Assembly (NCBI RefSeq): GCF_001439815.1
Contig: NZ_JYLM01000002.1
Location: forward strand, 682,001 to 746,000
Length of the DNA: 64,000 nt
Direction of reading: 5' to 3'
DNA from: Pseudomonas orientalis
GTDB lineage: Bacteria; Pseudomonadota; Gammaproteobacteria; Pseudomonadales; Pseudomonadaceae
In this document: piece by piece, positions 55,967-64,000 of the stretch
Layout of the letters: every line of letters starts with the position of its first letter
Numbering within the stretch: the first letter of the stretch is position 1
Notes under the pieces: generated by a model
What the model saw: the letters and a program-made list of their open reading frames with translations, nothing else
Databases searched by the model: none
Told to the model about the DNA's origin: nothing
Position numbers and translations under genes: made by a program

Positions 55967-56746
55967 ATGAAGCACCTCGCCCCAATCATCGCAGGAGCCA
56001 TCATCATGACAACCACGAGCACCGAAGCCCAGCAACCGACCAACGAGGGCCGCCGCTTTTCGCCAGAACAGGTCCGGTCGGTCGCGCCCGCCCTCGAACA
56101 GTACACGCAGGACCGTCTTTACAGCGATGTCTGGAACCGCCCCGGCCTGAGCAGTCGCGACCGCAGCCTGGTGACCCTCGCGGCGTTGATCGCGCGCGGC
56201 GAAGCGCCGGAGCTGACCCAGTATGCCGATTTGGCAATCGAATCCGGGGTAACACCGGCAGAGATATCCGAAGTCATCACCCACCTCGCCTATTACTCGG
56301 GATGGGGCAAGGCCATGGCCGCAGTCGGACCTGTAGGCGAGGTATTCGCCAAGCGCGGTATCGAGGCAGACCAACTGGCGGCCATTCGCCCGGACCCTTT
56401 GCCCCTCGATGAAAAAGCCGAAGCCCAGCGCGCAGCACGGGTCGGTGAGCAGTTCAACACCGTGGCACCGGGCCTTGTCCAGTACACCACCGATTACCTC
56501 TTCCGCGATCTCTGGCTTCGTCCCGACCTCAAGCCCCGCGACCGCAGCCTCGTCACTGTCGCCGCGCTGATCTCCGCCGGCCAGGTCGAGCAAATCACCT
56601 ATCATCTCAACCGTGCGATGGACAGCGGCCTGACCGAGGAACAGGCTTCGGAGGTCATTACCCACCTGGCCTTCTACGCTGGCTGGCCAAGCGCCATGTC
56701 GGCCCTGCCCGTCGCCAAGGGCGTTTTGGAAAAACGACGCAGCTGA
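55967..56746 (+). CDS. Secreted tandem carboxymuconolactone decarboxylase-like protein
   Basis: A 259-residue protein with an N-terminal signal-like stretch (HLAPIIAGAIIMTTTSTEAQ) and two CMD/AhpD-like domains. Each repeat carries the same pattern: LSSRDRSLVTLAALIARGEA with VITHLAYYSGWGKAMAA, and LKPRDRSLVTVAALISAGQV with VITHLAFYAGWPSAMSA. The CxxC of AhpD is missing, so it is not a peroxidase of that type. GAGGAGA precedes ATG 55967. It is the only apparently intact gene of the cluster between the two LysR genes. Function unknown. Confidence 0.85.
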   Translation: MKHLAPIIAGAIIMTTTSTEAQQPTNEGRRFSPEQVRSVAPALEQYTQDRLYSDVWNRPGLSSRDRSLVTLAALIARGEAPELTQYADLAIESGVTPAEISEVITHLAYYSGWGKAMAAVGPVGEVFAKRGIEADQLAAIRPDPLPLDEKAEAQRAARVGEQFNTVAPGLVQYTTDYLFRDLWLRPDLKPRDRSLVTVAALISAGQVEQITYHLNRAMDSGLTEEQASEVITHLAFYAGWPSAMSALPVAKGVLEKRRS

Positions 56747-56920
56747 TCGCCAGCTTGCGGTCGTCGTGCCCGAAAACAAGCTTGGCGCGACGGGTCTGGC
56801 CATTCACAAAGATGGGCGCATCTTCATCGCATCGGTGGGCGATAGGCGACAGGGCTTCATTCGCGCCGTCTATCCCGATGGGGCTCGCCATCTACTCAGT
56901 CGCGGAAAAGGGAAAGCCCG
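56745..56920 (+). pseudogene. SMP-30/gluconolactonase fragment
   Basis: Directly after the CMD-like gene an open stretch reads QLAVVVPENKLGATGLAIHK and DGRIFIASVGDRRQGFIRAV, matching the N-terminal beta-propeller blade of SMP-30/gluconolactonase proteins. It has no start codon of its own and breaks off before 56924, where the next gene ends. It is a remnant. Confidence 0.7.
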
Positions 56921-56923
56921 AGC

Positions 56924-57880
56924 CTACGCAGGGGCAGCGTCCAGAGCGGCTGCTTTCTGCCGCAACAAGTCGATAAACAACCCCAATTCCCGACTCACCG
57001 GCTCGCCCTTGCGCATCAGCAAGCCAAACGGTGCCAGCCGCACGTCCAACGCAATAGGCAGCGCCACCACCAGGCCCATCTTCAGGTAGTCACGCAGGGC
57101 GCTTTCCGACAACACCATCACCGCATCGGTCAGTTGGATCAGTTGCTGCATCGAATACACCGAGCTGCATTCGATGATATCGGGCGGGCTGGGCAGTGCA
57201 TGGTCCTGCAACGCCAAGTCAAAGCTGATACGCGCCGGGCTGGTTTGCGGTTGCAGAATCCACGGCCAGTCACGTACCAGTTCCGCCAGCGATAGCTGAT
57301 CGCGCTGGGCCAACGGGTGACCGGCGTGTACCACGACCATCAGGCGCTCATTGCCCAAGGGTTCGAAGCTGTAGTGCTCATTGTCGGTGGCCGCGTTGCG
57401 GCGCGAGATCGCCAGATCGATACGGCCCTGTTCGAGCAACTGAATCACTTGGTCACTGGTGTCACCCATGATGCGGATACGCAGTTGCGGGTTGAGCGAC
57501 TTGATCTGCGCAATGCTGTCCATCACCAGGTCCGGCGCGGCGCCCATGATGGTACCGATGGACAGGTAGCCATAACCGCCCTGCTTGCGCGCCGTTAAAT
57601 CTTCGGCACAGCGGTCCAGGCCACTCAGCGCCGACTCGGCGAAGTTGATCAGTTGCTGGCCGAGAGCCGTAGGGCGCATCCCCCGGGGCAAACGCTCGAA
57701 CAGATCGCAGCCGAACATGTCCTCGATCTCGTGCAGCATACGCGTGGCGGCAGGCTGCGACATGTTCAGGGCCTGGGACGCGCGGTGCAGGTTCTGGCTG
57801 GAGCTCAGCGCCACCAGCATATGCAAATGCTTGTAGCGCAGGCGGTTGAACAGGCTGGGAGAGATCGCGGGACTACGCAT
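56924..57880 (-). CDS. LysR-family regulator of the L-rhamnonate cluster
   Basis: A 318-residue LysR-type regulator. The HTH is at about 10-70 (YKHLHMLVALSSSQNLHRAS, NMSQPAATRMLHEIEDMFG), as in the GalR/CbsR-like regulators of sugar-acid and aromatic pathways. I start at ATG 57880 behind AAGGAA. It is divergent from the MFS transporter gene, with a LysR-type inverted repeat between them (57896-57914). It most likely activates the rhamnonate operon in response to a pathway intermediate. Its 3' end adjoins the decayed cluster. Confidence 0.92.
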   Translation of the reverse strand: MRSPAISPSLFNRLRYKHLHMLVALSSSQNLHRASQALNMSQPAATRMLHEIEDMFGCDLFERLPRGMRPTALGQQLINFAESALSGLDRCAEDLTARKQGGYGYLSIGTIMGAAPDLVMDSIAQIKSLNPQLRIRIMGDTSDQVIQLLEQGRIDLAISRRNAATDNEHYSFEPLGNERLMVVVHAGHPLAQRDQLSLAELVRDWPWILQPQTSPARISFDLALQDHALPSPPDIIECSSVYSMQQLIQLTDAVMVLSESALRDYLKMGLVVALPIALDVRLAPFGLLMRKGEPVSRELGLFIDLLRQKAAALDAAPA

Positions 57881-57895
57881 TTTTTTCCTTTTAAT

Positions 57896-57914
57896 CGATA
57901 CCCTGAGGTTATCG
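57896..57914. promoter_or_regulatory. Candidate LysR box
   Basis: CGATA (57896-57900) and TATCG (57910-57914) form an inverted repeat with the T-N11-A pattern of LysR recognition sites. It lies between the divergent LysR and MFS genes, 83 bases before the MFS start. Confidence 0.6.
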
Positions 57915-57996
57915 CCTTTAAGCGAGATTCGATTTGTAGCGCATTGCTCGGCCACCGTACAGTTCGGCCCATAAGAACAAAACGACGGACTCCCTT

Positions 57997-59292
57997 ATGA
58001 AAACCCTGCCCGCGCCCCTGCTCGCCAAGATGTCCTGGCGGCTGCTGCCCTTTCTGCTGCTGATGTACATCATGGCGTTTCTCGACCGCGCCAACGTCGG
58101 GTTCGCCAAACAAGCCTTCCAGGCTGACACCGGTTTGAGCGATGCCGCCTTCGCCTTTGGCGCCGGTGTGTTCTTCGTCGGCTACGCACTGCTGGAAGTG
58201 CCGAGCAACCTGATCCTGCATCGCGTCGGCGCCCGCCTGTGGATGTGCCGCATCATGGTCAGTTGGGGCTTGATCTCGGCGGCGATGGTGTTCGCCCATA
58301 ACGAAACCAGCTTCTATGTGTTGCGCTTCCTGCTGGGCGTGGCCGAAGCCGGATTCTTCCCCGGCGTCATCCTCTACCTGACCTACTGGTTTCCCCAGGC
58401 CGTACGTGGCAAAGCCATGGGTTTTTTCTACTTTGGCGCGCCGCTGGCGTTCATCTTCGGTAGCCCGTTGTCCGGCTTACTCCTGGAAATGGACGGCCTG
58501 GGCGGCATACACGGCTGGCAATGGCTGTTCGCGGTGGAAGGCTTGATGGCCACTGCGGTGGGCGTATGGGCCTATTGGTACCTGGATAATCGCCCTGCCG
58601 ATGCCCAGTGGCTGACCGCGGATGAGCGCCAGCAGATCCAGGGCCTGCTGGACAAGGAAGATCAGCACAAAACCTCCCACGGCCGCAGCTTGCTTACCGT
58701 GCTGTGCCAACCTTCGGTGTTGTACCTATGCCTGGTGTACCTGCTGATCCAGGCCAGTGTGTACGGCGTAGTGTTTTACCTGCCCACCCAAGTGGGCGAC
58801 CTGCTCGGCACCAAGGTGGGATTGATCGTCGGACTGGTCTCGGCGATCCCCTGGTTGTGCGCGCTGTTCGCCGCCTGGTGGATCCCAAGCTATTGCGACC
58901 GCACCGGCCTGCGTCGCCAAACCGCCTGCCTGACTCTGTTGATGGCCGCTGCCGGGATCGCGTGCTCGGTGACATTTGCCAATCCGTTGCTGGGCATGCT
59001 CGCCCTGTGCTTCGCCGCCTCGGGCTTCATTGCGGTGCAACCGGTGTTCTGGACTTTTCCTTCCAGTTACCTGGCAGGCAGCGCCGCCGCAGCGGGCATC
59101 GCGCTGATCAATTCCTTCGGCGCCCTCGGCGGCTTCATTGCCCCGGTGATCAAACACTGGGCCGAAGGCGCCTTCCACTCCCCAGCAGCCGGTTTGTACC
59201 TGCTGTCCGCTACCACGGTACTGGCCGCATTGCTGGTACTGGGCATCCATTCACCCGGCCGCAACGCGTCGAACACGCCGGCCACTGTTTAA
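57997..59292 (+). CDS. rhmT: MFS transporter, probably L-rhamnonate/L-rhamnose (RhmT-like)
   Basis: A 431-residue major facilitator protein of the anion:cation symporter family with twelve membrane segments. Family sequence features include [18 protein letters not shown] in helix 1 and the loop [21 protein letters not shown]. coli RhmT (YfaV), linked to rhamnonate use, belongs to this family. It is the first gene of the rhamnonate operon and stops 16 bases before the dehydratase gene. The substrate is inferred from context. Confidence 0.85.
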   Translation: MKTLPAPLLAKMSWRLLPFLLLMYIMAFLDRANVGFAKQAFQADTGLSDAAFAFGAGVFFVGYALLEVPSNLILHRVGARLWMCRIMVSWGLISAAMVFAHNETSFYVLRFLLGVAEAGFFPGVILYLTYWFPQAVRGKAMGFFYFGAPLAFIFGSPLSGLLLEMDGLGGIHGWQWLFAVEGLMATAVGVWAYWYLDNRPADAQWLTADERQQIQGLLDKEDQHKTSHGRSLLTVLCQPSVLYLCLVYLLIQASVYGVVFYLPTQVGDLLGTKVGLIVGLVSAIPWLCALFAAWWIPSYCDRTGLRRQTACLTLLMAAAGIACSVTFANPLLGMLALCFAASGFIAVQPVFWTFPSSYLAGSAAAAGIALINSFGALGGFIAPVIKHWAEGAFHSPAAGLYLLSATTVLAALLVLGIHSPGRNASNTPATV

Positions 59293-59308
59293 CGCAAGGA
59301 GTCACACC

Positions 59309-60493
59309 ATGGGTCATCTCACCATCAAACATGTCCGCGCCTTTGTACTGCGAGGCGGCGGCGCCGATTACCACGACCAGGCCGACGGCCATTGGATCGA
59401 CGATCACATCTCCACGCCCATGAGCAAATATCCGGAATACCGCCAGAGCCGCCGAAGTTTCGGCATTAACGTGCTGGGCACCCTGGTGGTGGAGATCGAA
59501 GCCAGCGACGGCACCGTCGGTTTCGCCGTGACCACCGGCGGTGAACCCGCGGCTTATATCGTTGAGAAACACCTGGCGCGCTTTATCGAAGGTGCGCGCG
59601 TCACCGATATCGAAAAGATCTGGGACCAGATGTACCAGTCCACCCTTTACTACGGCCGCAAGGGTCTGGTGATCAACACCATTTCCGGTGTCGACCTGGC
59701 CCTGTGGGACCTGCTCGGCAAGATCCGCCAGGAGCCCGTTCACCAACTGCTCGGCGGTGCGGTGCGCGATGAGTTGCAGTTCTACGCCACCGGCGCGCGC
59801 CCGGACCTGGCGCAGAAAATGGGTTTTATCGGCGGCAAGATGCCCCTGCACCACGGCCCCAGCGAAGGTGAAGAAGGTCTGCGCAAAAACCTCGAAGCCC
59901 TGGCGACCATGCGTGAACGGGTCGGCCCGGACTTCTGGTTGATGCTCGATTGCTGGATGAGCCTGGATGTGAACTACGCCACCAAACTGGCCATAGGCGC
60001 CCACGAACATGGGCTCAAGTGGATCGAAGAGGCCCTGTCTCCGGACGATTACTGGGGCTACGCCGCCCTGCGCAACAACGTGCCAAAAGGCATGCTGGTG
60101 ACCACTGGCGAGCATGAAGCCACGCGCTGGGGTTTCCGCATGCTCCTGGAAATGGGCTGCTGCGACATTATCCAGCCCGATGTCGGTTGGTGCGGCGGCC
60201 TCACCGAGCTGGTGAAAATCTCGGCCCTGGCCGATGCCCATAACGCAATGGTCGTGCCCCACGGCTCGTCGGTCTACAGCTACCACTTTGTTGCCACCCG
60301 CCATAACAGTCCATTCGCCGAGTTCCTGATGATGGCGCCCAAGGCCGATGAAGTAGTGCCGATGTTCCATCCGCAACTGCTCGGCGAACCGGTTCCGGTC
60401 AATGGCCGCATGCGCTTGTCGGCACTGGACAAGGCCGGTTTCGGCGTAGACCTGAACCCCGATTGCCATCTGCACCGTCCGTACAATCGCTGA
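59309..60493 (+). CDS. rhmD: L-rhamnonate dehydratase
   Basis: A 394-residue enolase-superfamily enzyme converting L-rhamnonate to 2-keto-3-deoxy-L-rhamnonate. It closely resembles E. coli RhmD as I remember it, with the same blocks: [57 protein letters not shown], metal-ligand region [25 protein letters not shown] and [12 protein letters not shown]. Length is typical. Cytoplasmic. A ribosome site (AAGGAG) precedes ATG 59309. The substrate assignment is supported by the aldolase, aldehyde dehydrogenase and lactonase genes around it. Confidence 0.94.
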   Translation: MGHLTIKHVRAFVLRGGGADYHDQADGHWIDDHISTPMSKYPEYRQSRRSFGINVLGTLVVEIEASDGTVGFAVTTGGEPAAYIVEKHLARFIEGARVTDIEKIWDQMYQSTLYYGRKGLVINTISGVDLALWDLLGKIRQEPVHQLLGGAVRDELQFYATGARPDLAQKMGFIGGKMPLHHGPSEGEEGLRKNLEALATMRERVGPDFWLMLDCWMSLDVNYATKLAIGAHEHGLKWIEEALSPDDYWGYAALRNNVPKGMLVTTGEHEATRWGFRMLLEMGCCDIIQPDVGWCGGLTELVKISALADAHNAMVVPHGSSVYSYHFVATRHNSPFAEFLMMAPKADEVVPMFHPQLLGEPVPVNGRMRLSALDKAGFGVDLNPDCHLHRPYNR

Positions 60494-60504
60494 GGAAAAC
60501 TGCC

Positions 60505-61305
60505 ATGAACATGCCCCGCAATGGCTTCAAGGCCGCCCTCGCTCGGAACGCCACCCAATATGGCATCTGGGCCGGTTTCGCCACCGGCTACGCCGCCGAG
60601 ATCGTCGCCGGCCTCGGTTACGACTGGATGCTGATTGACGGCGAACACGCACCCAACACGGTGCCGAGCGTGCTCAACCAGTTGCAGACCGTAGCGCCCT
60701 ACTCTACTGCGCCCGTCGTGCGCGCAGTAAACGGTGACGCCAGCCTGATCAAGCAACTGCTCGATGTCGGCGCCCAGACCCTGATGATCCCCATGGTCGA
60801 AACCGCCGAACAGGCCCAGGCCCTGGTGCGTGCCATGCGTTATCCGCCCCATGGCATCCGTGGCGTCGGCGGCGGTTTGACCCGCGCCACACGTTGGGAT
60901 GGCGTGGCGGACTACCTCAATACCGCCCATGAAGAGTTGTGCCTGATCGTGCAGGTGGAGTCGCGCCTGGGCGTGGAAAACGTCGCGGCGATTGCCGCCG
61001 TGGAAGGCGTGGACGCGGTGTTTATCGGCCCCGCCGACCTGTCCATCGGCCTCGGGCACGCCGGCAACCCCGGCCACCCCGAGGTGCAGGAGCGTATCAG
61101 GCACGCAGTGGATGCGACCCTCGCCGCCGGCAAGGTCAGCGGCATCCTGGCGCCCAATGAAGAAGACGCCCGCCGCTACCAGGCCTGGGGTTGCCGCTTT
61201 ATCGCGGTGGCCATTGATATCAGCCTGCTACGCCAGAGCGCCCTGGCCACCCTCGCCCGCTATCGCCCGGCTGCCGACACCCAAGCGCCTTCGCGCATTT
61301 ACTGA
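60505..61305 (+). CDS. rhmA: 2-keto-3-deoxy-L-rhamnonate aldolase
   Basis: A 266-residue class II HpcH/HpaI-family aldolase that splits 2-keto-3-deoxy-L-rhamnonate into pyruvate and L-lactaldehyde. Family motifs are WMLIDGEHAPNTVPSV with the catalytic histidine, the metal ligand in IVQVESRLGVENV, and FIGPADLSIGLGHAG. The length matches RhmA (YfaU). GAGGA precedes ATG 60505, 11 bases after the dehydratase stop. Related HpaI aldolases act on aromatic-pathway acids, but the neighbours support rhamnonate. Confidence 0.93.
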   Translation: MNMPRNGFKAALARNATQYGIWAGFATGYAAEIVAGLGYDWMLIDGEHAPNTVPSVLNQLQTVAPYSTAPVVRAVNGDASLIKQLLDVGAQTLMIPMVETAEQAQALVRAMRYPPHGIRGVGGGLTRATRWDGVADYLNTAHEELCLIVQVESRLGVENVAAIAAVEGVDAVFIGPADLSIGLGHAGNPGHPEVQERIRHAVDATLAAGKVSGILAPNEEDARRYQAWGCRFIAVAIDISLLRQSALATLARYRPAADTQAPSRIY

Positions 61306-61315
61306 GGAACCTGCC

Positions 61316-62749
61316 ATGTCATCCGTTCCCGTTTACCAGAACTTCATCAACGGCCGCTTTGCCGCAAGCGAAGCGCATATCGATGTGCTCAATCCGGCCA
61401 CCGGCGCCTTGCTGTCCAAGGTTCCTGCCTCCACCGTCGCCGATGTCGACCAGGCCCTCGCCGCTGCCCGCAGTGCGCAAAAAGACTGGGCACGCAAACC
61501 CGCGATCGAACGCGCCGGCCACCTGCGCCGCATCGCTGCCAAGCTGCGCGAAAACGTCGCCCATCTGGCCCGCACCATTACCCTGGAGCAAGGCAAGATC
61601 ACGAGCCTGGCCGAAGTCGAGGTGAATTTCACCGCTGATTACCTCGACTACATGGCCGAATGGGCGCGGCGCATCGAAGGCGAGATCATCACCAGCGACC
61701 GCCCCAATGAAAATATCTTCCTGTTCCGCAAGCCGCTGGGCGTGGTAGCCGGCATTCTGCCGTGGAATTTTCCGTTCTTTTTGATCGCGCGAAAAATGGC
61801 GCCGGCGTTGCTCACCGGCAACACCATCGTGATCAAGCCCAGCGAAGAAACCCCGAACAACTGCTTTGAATTCGCCAAACTGGTGGCCGAGACCGACCTG
61901 CCCGCCGGCGTATTCAACGTAGTCTGCGGCGACGGCCAGGTCGGCGGCGCACTCACTGCGCACAAAGGCGTGGACATGATCAGCTTCACCGGCAGCGTCG
62001 CCACCGGCACGCGGATCATGGCCGCCGCCGCGCCGAACATTACCAAGCTCAACCTGGAGTTGGGCGGCAAGGCGCCGGCCATTGTACTCGCGGATGCCGA
62101 CCTGGAGCTGGCGGTCAAAGCCATCCGCGATTCGCGCATCATCAACACCGGCCAAGTGTGCAACTGCGCCGAACGGGTGTATGTGCAACGCAAGGTCGCG
62201 GATCAGTTTATCGAGCGCATCAGCGCGGCGATGTCGGCCACCCGCTACGGTGATCCCATCGCCCAGACCGACGTGGAAATGGGCCCGCTGATCAACCGTC
62301 AGGGCCTCGAAAGCGTCGACCGCAAGGTTCGCACCGCGCTGAGCCAGGGCGCGACCCTGATCAGCGGCGGGCAGATTGCCGACTTAGGCGCGGGCTTCCA
62401 CTTCCAGCCAACGGTCTTGGCCGGGTGCCGCGCCGATATGGAGATCATGCGAGAAGAGATCTTCGGCCCGGTGTTGCCGATCCAGATTGTCGACGACCTC
62501 GACGAAGCCATCGCCCTGGCCAACGACTGCGACTACGGCCTGACCTCGTCGATCTATACCCGCGACTTGGGTAAGGCCATGCACGCGATACGTGAGATCG
62601 ACTTTGGCGAAACCTACGTCAACCGCGAGAACTTCGAGGCCATGCAAGGCTTTCATGCCGGCGTACGAAAATCCGGGATCGGCGGTGCCGACGGCAAGCA
62701 CGGCCTGTACGAATATACCCATACCCATGTGGTTTATCTGCAGAGCTGA
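61316..62749 (+). CDS. aldA: Lactaldehyde dehydrogenase (AldA-like)
   Basis: A 477-residue NAD+-dependent aldehyde dehydrogenase, near the 479 residues of E. coli AldA. Conserved features are GVVAGILPWNFPFFLIARKM, the general base in LNLELGGKAPAIVL, the catalytic cysteine in NTGQVCNCAERVYVQ, and MREEIFGPVLPI. The GQVCNCAERVY block is characteristic of lactaldehyde and glycolaldehyde dehydrogenases. It oxidises L-lactaldehyde from the aldolase to L-lactate. The start at ATG 61316 follows GAGGAA. Operon member. Confidence 0.92.
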   Translation: MSSVPVYQNFINGRFAASEAHIDVLNPATGALLSKVPASTVADVDQALAAARSAQKDWARKPAIERAGHLRRIAAKLRENVAHLARTITLEQGKITSLAEVEVNFTADYLDYMAEWARRIEGEIITSDRPNENIFLFRKPLGVVAGILPWNFPFFLIARKMAPALLTGNTIVIKPSEETPNNCFEFAKLVAETDLPAGVFNVVCGDGQVGGALTAHKGVDMISFTGSVATGTRIMAAAAPNITKLNLELGGKAPAIVLADADLELAVKAIRDSRIINTGQVCNCAERVYVQRKVADQFIERISAAMSATRYGDPIAQTDVEMGPLINRQGLESVDRKVRTALSQGATLISGGQIADLGAGFHFQPTVLAGCRADMEIMREEIFGPVLPIQIVDDLDEAIALANDCDYGLTSSIYTRDLGKAMHAIREIDFGETYVNRENFEAMQGFHAGVRKSGIGGADGKHGLYEYTHTHVVYLQS

Positions 62750-62761
62750 GCAGTTTAAACC

Positions 62762-62788
62762 GGGCCATGCACGCTAGCGTGCGGGCCC
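62762..62788 (+). terminator. Intercistronic hairpin between aldA and the lactonase gene
   Basis: The perfect palindrome GCACGCTAGCGTGC (62769-62782) is flanked by GGGCC and GGCCC, giving a strong stem. The tail is CTTCCGATTTCG, without a solid T-run, so it may be an mRNA-processing or partial-termination structure, not a full terminator. Confidence 0.5.
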
Positions 62789-62819
62789 TTCCGATTTCGC
62801 TTCTGATAAGGACTGCGCC

Positions 62820-63701
62820 ATGCCCCTGACGCTCTATAGCGGCCCGATCATCGACAGCCACCTGCACCTGTTTGATCCGCGCCGCCCCCAGGGCATTCCC
62901 TGGCCCGAGCCGGGCAACCGGTTGTACGCCGCGCACCTGCCGGCGGACTACTGGGCCCTGGCCGGCCCACACAATGTGATCGGCGCGATTGCCGTGGAAG
63001 CCAGCCCGTGGCGCGACGATAACCGCTGGCTGCTCGACACACTGCGCAGTGAGCCGCGCATGCTGGGTTTTGTCGGCAACCTGGACCCGCTGCACCCCGA
63101 CTTCGCCGCCGACCTCGAAGCGTTGACGGATGAGCCGCTGTTTCTCGGCCTGCGCTACGGCAACCTGTGGGACCGCGACCTGCTGCACGACCAGACTCGC
63201 CCCGGCTTTATCGATGGCCTGCGCCAATTGGCCGCCTGCGGCCGGGGCCTGGACAGCGCCAATCCGACCCCGCGCTTGATCAAGGCGTTGTTGCACCTGA
63301 GCGATGCTTTGCCACAGCTGCGCATCATCGTTGATCACCTGCCCAACGCCCAAGTGCCGGCGGGTGAAGAAGCCGCCTGCCACGCCGACCTGCTGCGCCT
63401 CGCCGAGCGCCCGAATGTGTTCGCCAAACTGGCGGAAATCCCCCAGCTCGGGCCGCACGGTTTGATCACCGACACCGCGTTCTACCATGACCGCCTGGCC
63501 GTGCTGTGGGAGGCCTTTGGCGAAGAGCGTTGCTTCTTCGGCGGCGACTGGCCCAACAGCGATCACCTGGCGAATTTCGCCACCACCCTGGGGCTCGTCA
63601 AACAGTGCATGGCCGACAAACCCGAGGCGGTGCAAGCGAAGTTCTTCCTGCATAACGCGGTGCGCATCTACACACCGACGCCGCCCCATGGAGACCAGTG
63701 A
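62820..63701 (+). CDS. Amidohydrolase-family lactonase, probably L-rhamnono-1,4-lactonase
   Basis: A 293-residue COG3618 amidohydrolase. The metal-binding HxH is IIDSHLHLFDPRRP, VDHLPNAQVP carries a further histidine, and the catalytic aspartate is in CFFGGDWPNSDHL. Family members hydrolyse sugar lactones such as L-fucono- and L-rhamnonolactone. In the pathway it would open L-rhamnono-lactone to L-rhamnonate, the dehydratase substrate. The stop overlaps the next ATG (TGATG), so it is coupled to the mutarotase. Substrate is inferred from context. Confidence 0.87.
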   Translation: MPLTLYSGPIIDSHLHLFDPRRPQGIPWPEPGNRLYAAHLPADYWALAGPHNVIGAIAVEASPWRDDNRWLLDTLRSEPRMLGFVGNLDPLHPDFAADLEALTDEPLFLGLRYGNLWDRDLLHDQTRPGFIDGLRQLAACGRGLDSANPTPRLIKALLHLSDALPQLRIIVDHLPNAQVPAGEEAACHADLLRLAERPNVFAKLAEIPQLGPHGLITDTAFYHDRLAVLWEAFGEERCFFGGDWPNSDHLANFATTLGLVKQCMADKPEAVQAKFFLHNAVRIYTPTPPHGDQ

Positions 63702-64000
63702 TGCAGACCCGTGCCTTGCGCATGAACCTCAACCCCGGCCAGGCCGCCGAGTATCGCCGGCGCCATGACCAGATCTGGCCGGAACTGGCCCAGGCCCTGC
63801 TGGACGCGGGCGTGGTGGATTACCGGATTTTCCTCGATGAGCCGGCCAACGCGTTGTTCGCCGTGCTGACCCACGAGGACGTGCATGGCCTGGATGAACT
63901 GCCCGGTACCGCGTTGATGCAGCGCTGGTGGAACTATATGCAGGACATCATGCCCAGCCACCCGGATGCCTCGCCGATCAGTGTCGACCTGCTTCCCATG
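63701..64000 (+). CDS. rhaM: L-rhamnose mutarotase (3' end outside the window)
   Basis: One hundred codons are present from ATG 63701; the stop lies beyond the right edge. It starts MQTRALRMNLNPGQAAEYRR and has RHDQIWPELAQALLDAG, YRIFLDEP and MQRWWNYMQDIM, all typical of RhaM/YiiL, whose usual length is about 104 residues, so only a few residues are missing. It interconverts rhamnose anomers. Its presence argues that free L-rhamnose, not only rhamnonate, feeds the cluster, and a rhamnose dehydrogenase gene is expected just outside. Confidence 0.93.
   Translation, partial: MQTRALRMNLNPGQAAEYRRRHDQIWPELAQALLDAGVVDYRIFLDEPANALFAVLTHEDVHGLDELPGTALMQRWWNYMQDIMPSHPDASPISVDLLPM

Overview
The window is typical chromosome of a fluorescent pseudomonad, most likely the Pseudomonas fluorescens group. 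The evidence is high GC, dense gene packing, two families of Pseudomonas REP palindromes, and the complete serralysin/type I secretion/autotransporter/lipase locus in the order known from that group (aprA-aprI-aprD-aprE-aprF-prtA-prtB-tliA). Family assignments come from reading motifs and remembered family features; no database search was possible.

Layout. 1-7.9 kb: the tail of an unrecognised gene, an EamA exporter divergent from an Lrp/AsnC regulator, and a minus-strand CUT2 sugar ABC operon (ATPase, permease, binding protein, LacI regulator, FGGY kinase) headed by two palindromic operators. 8.0-11.0 kb: a soluble PAS histidine kinase, a single-domain receiver and a receiver-EAL protein. 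11.1-16.7 kb: a Na+/H+ antiporter, a small HTH protein, two small acidic or proline-rich proteins, a membrane protein, and an ATP-grasp/alpha-E pair. 16.8-21.1 kb: a DinG-like helicase translationally coupled to a FAN1-type nuclease, and a small lipoprotein. 21.3-35.6 kb: the extracellular protease/lipase operon, subdivided by REP pairs. 36.1-45.0 kb: DUF1652, a UvrD-like helicase, pirin, phosphoglucomutase, a MocR-like regulator and an unrecognised 474-residue protein.

45.7-57 kb is the accessory part. An MDR oxidoreductase and a LysR gene are followed by a lower-GC segment of about 4.3 kb, bounded by an imperfect 62/63-base direct repeat of the last codons of that LysR gene plus following DNA. 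It carries gene fragments, a membrane protein, an internally deleted IS66 transposase, a cytosolic 5'-nucleotidase and a ParDE pair. HipBA lies just outside. Next comes a decayed oxidoreductase cluster: aldo/keto reductase with a deletion, a truncated Tat-signal gene, an intact tandem carboxymuconolactone-decarboxylase-like gene and an SMP-30 fragment.

57-64 kb is a non-phosphorylative L-rhamnose/L-rhamnonate pathway: LysR regulator, MFS transporter, rhamnonate dehydratase, 2-keto-3-deoxy-L-rhamnonate aldolase, lactaldehyde dehydrogenase, lactonase and mutarotase, the last cut by the window edge.

I did not find a clearly novel multi-gene system. The best candidates for follow-up are the element at the 3' end of the LysR gene, the unknown 474-residue protein with its MocR-like neighbour, and REP elements that encode protein C-termini and divide the protease operon. 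No tRNA, rRNA or CRISPR array was seen.
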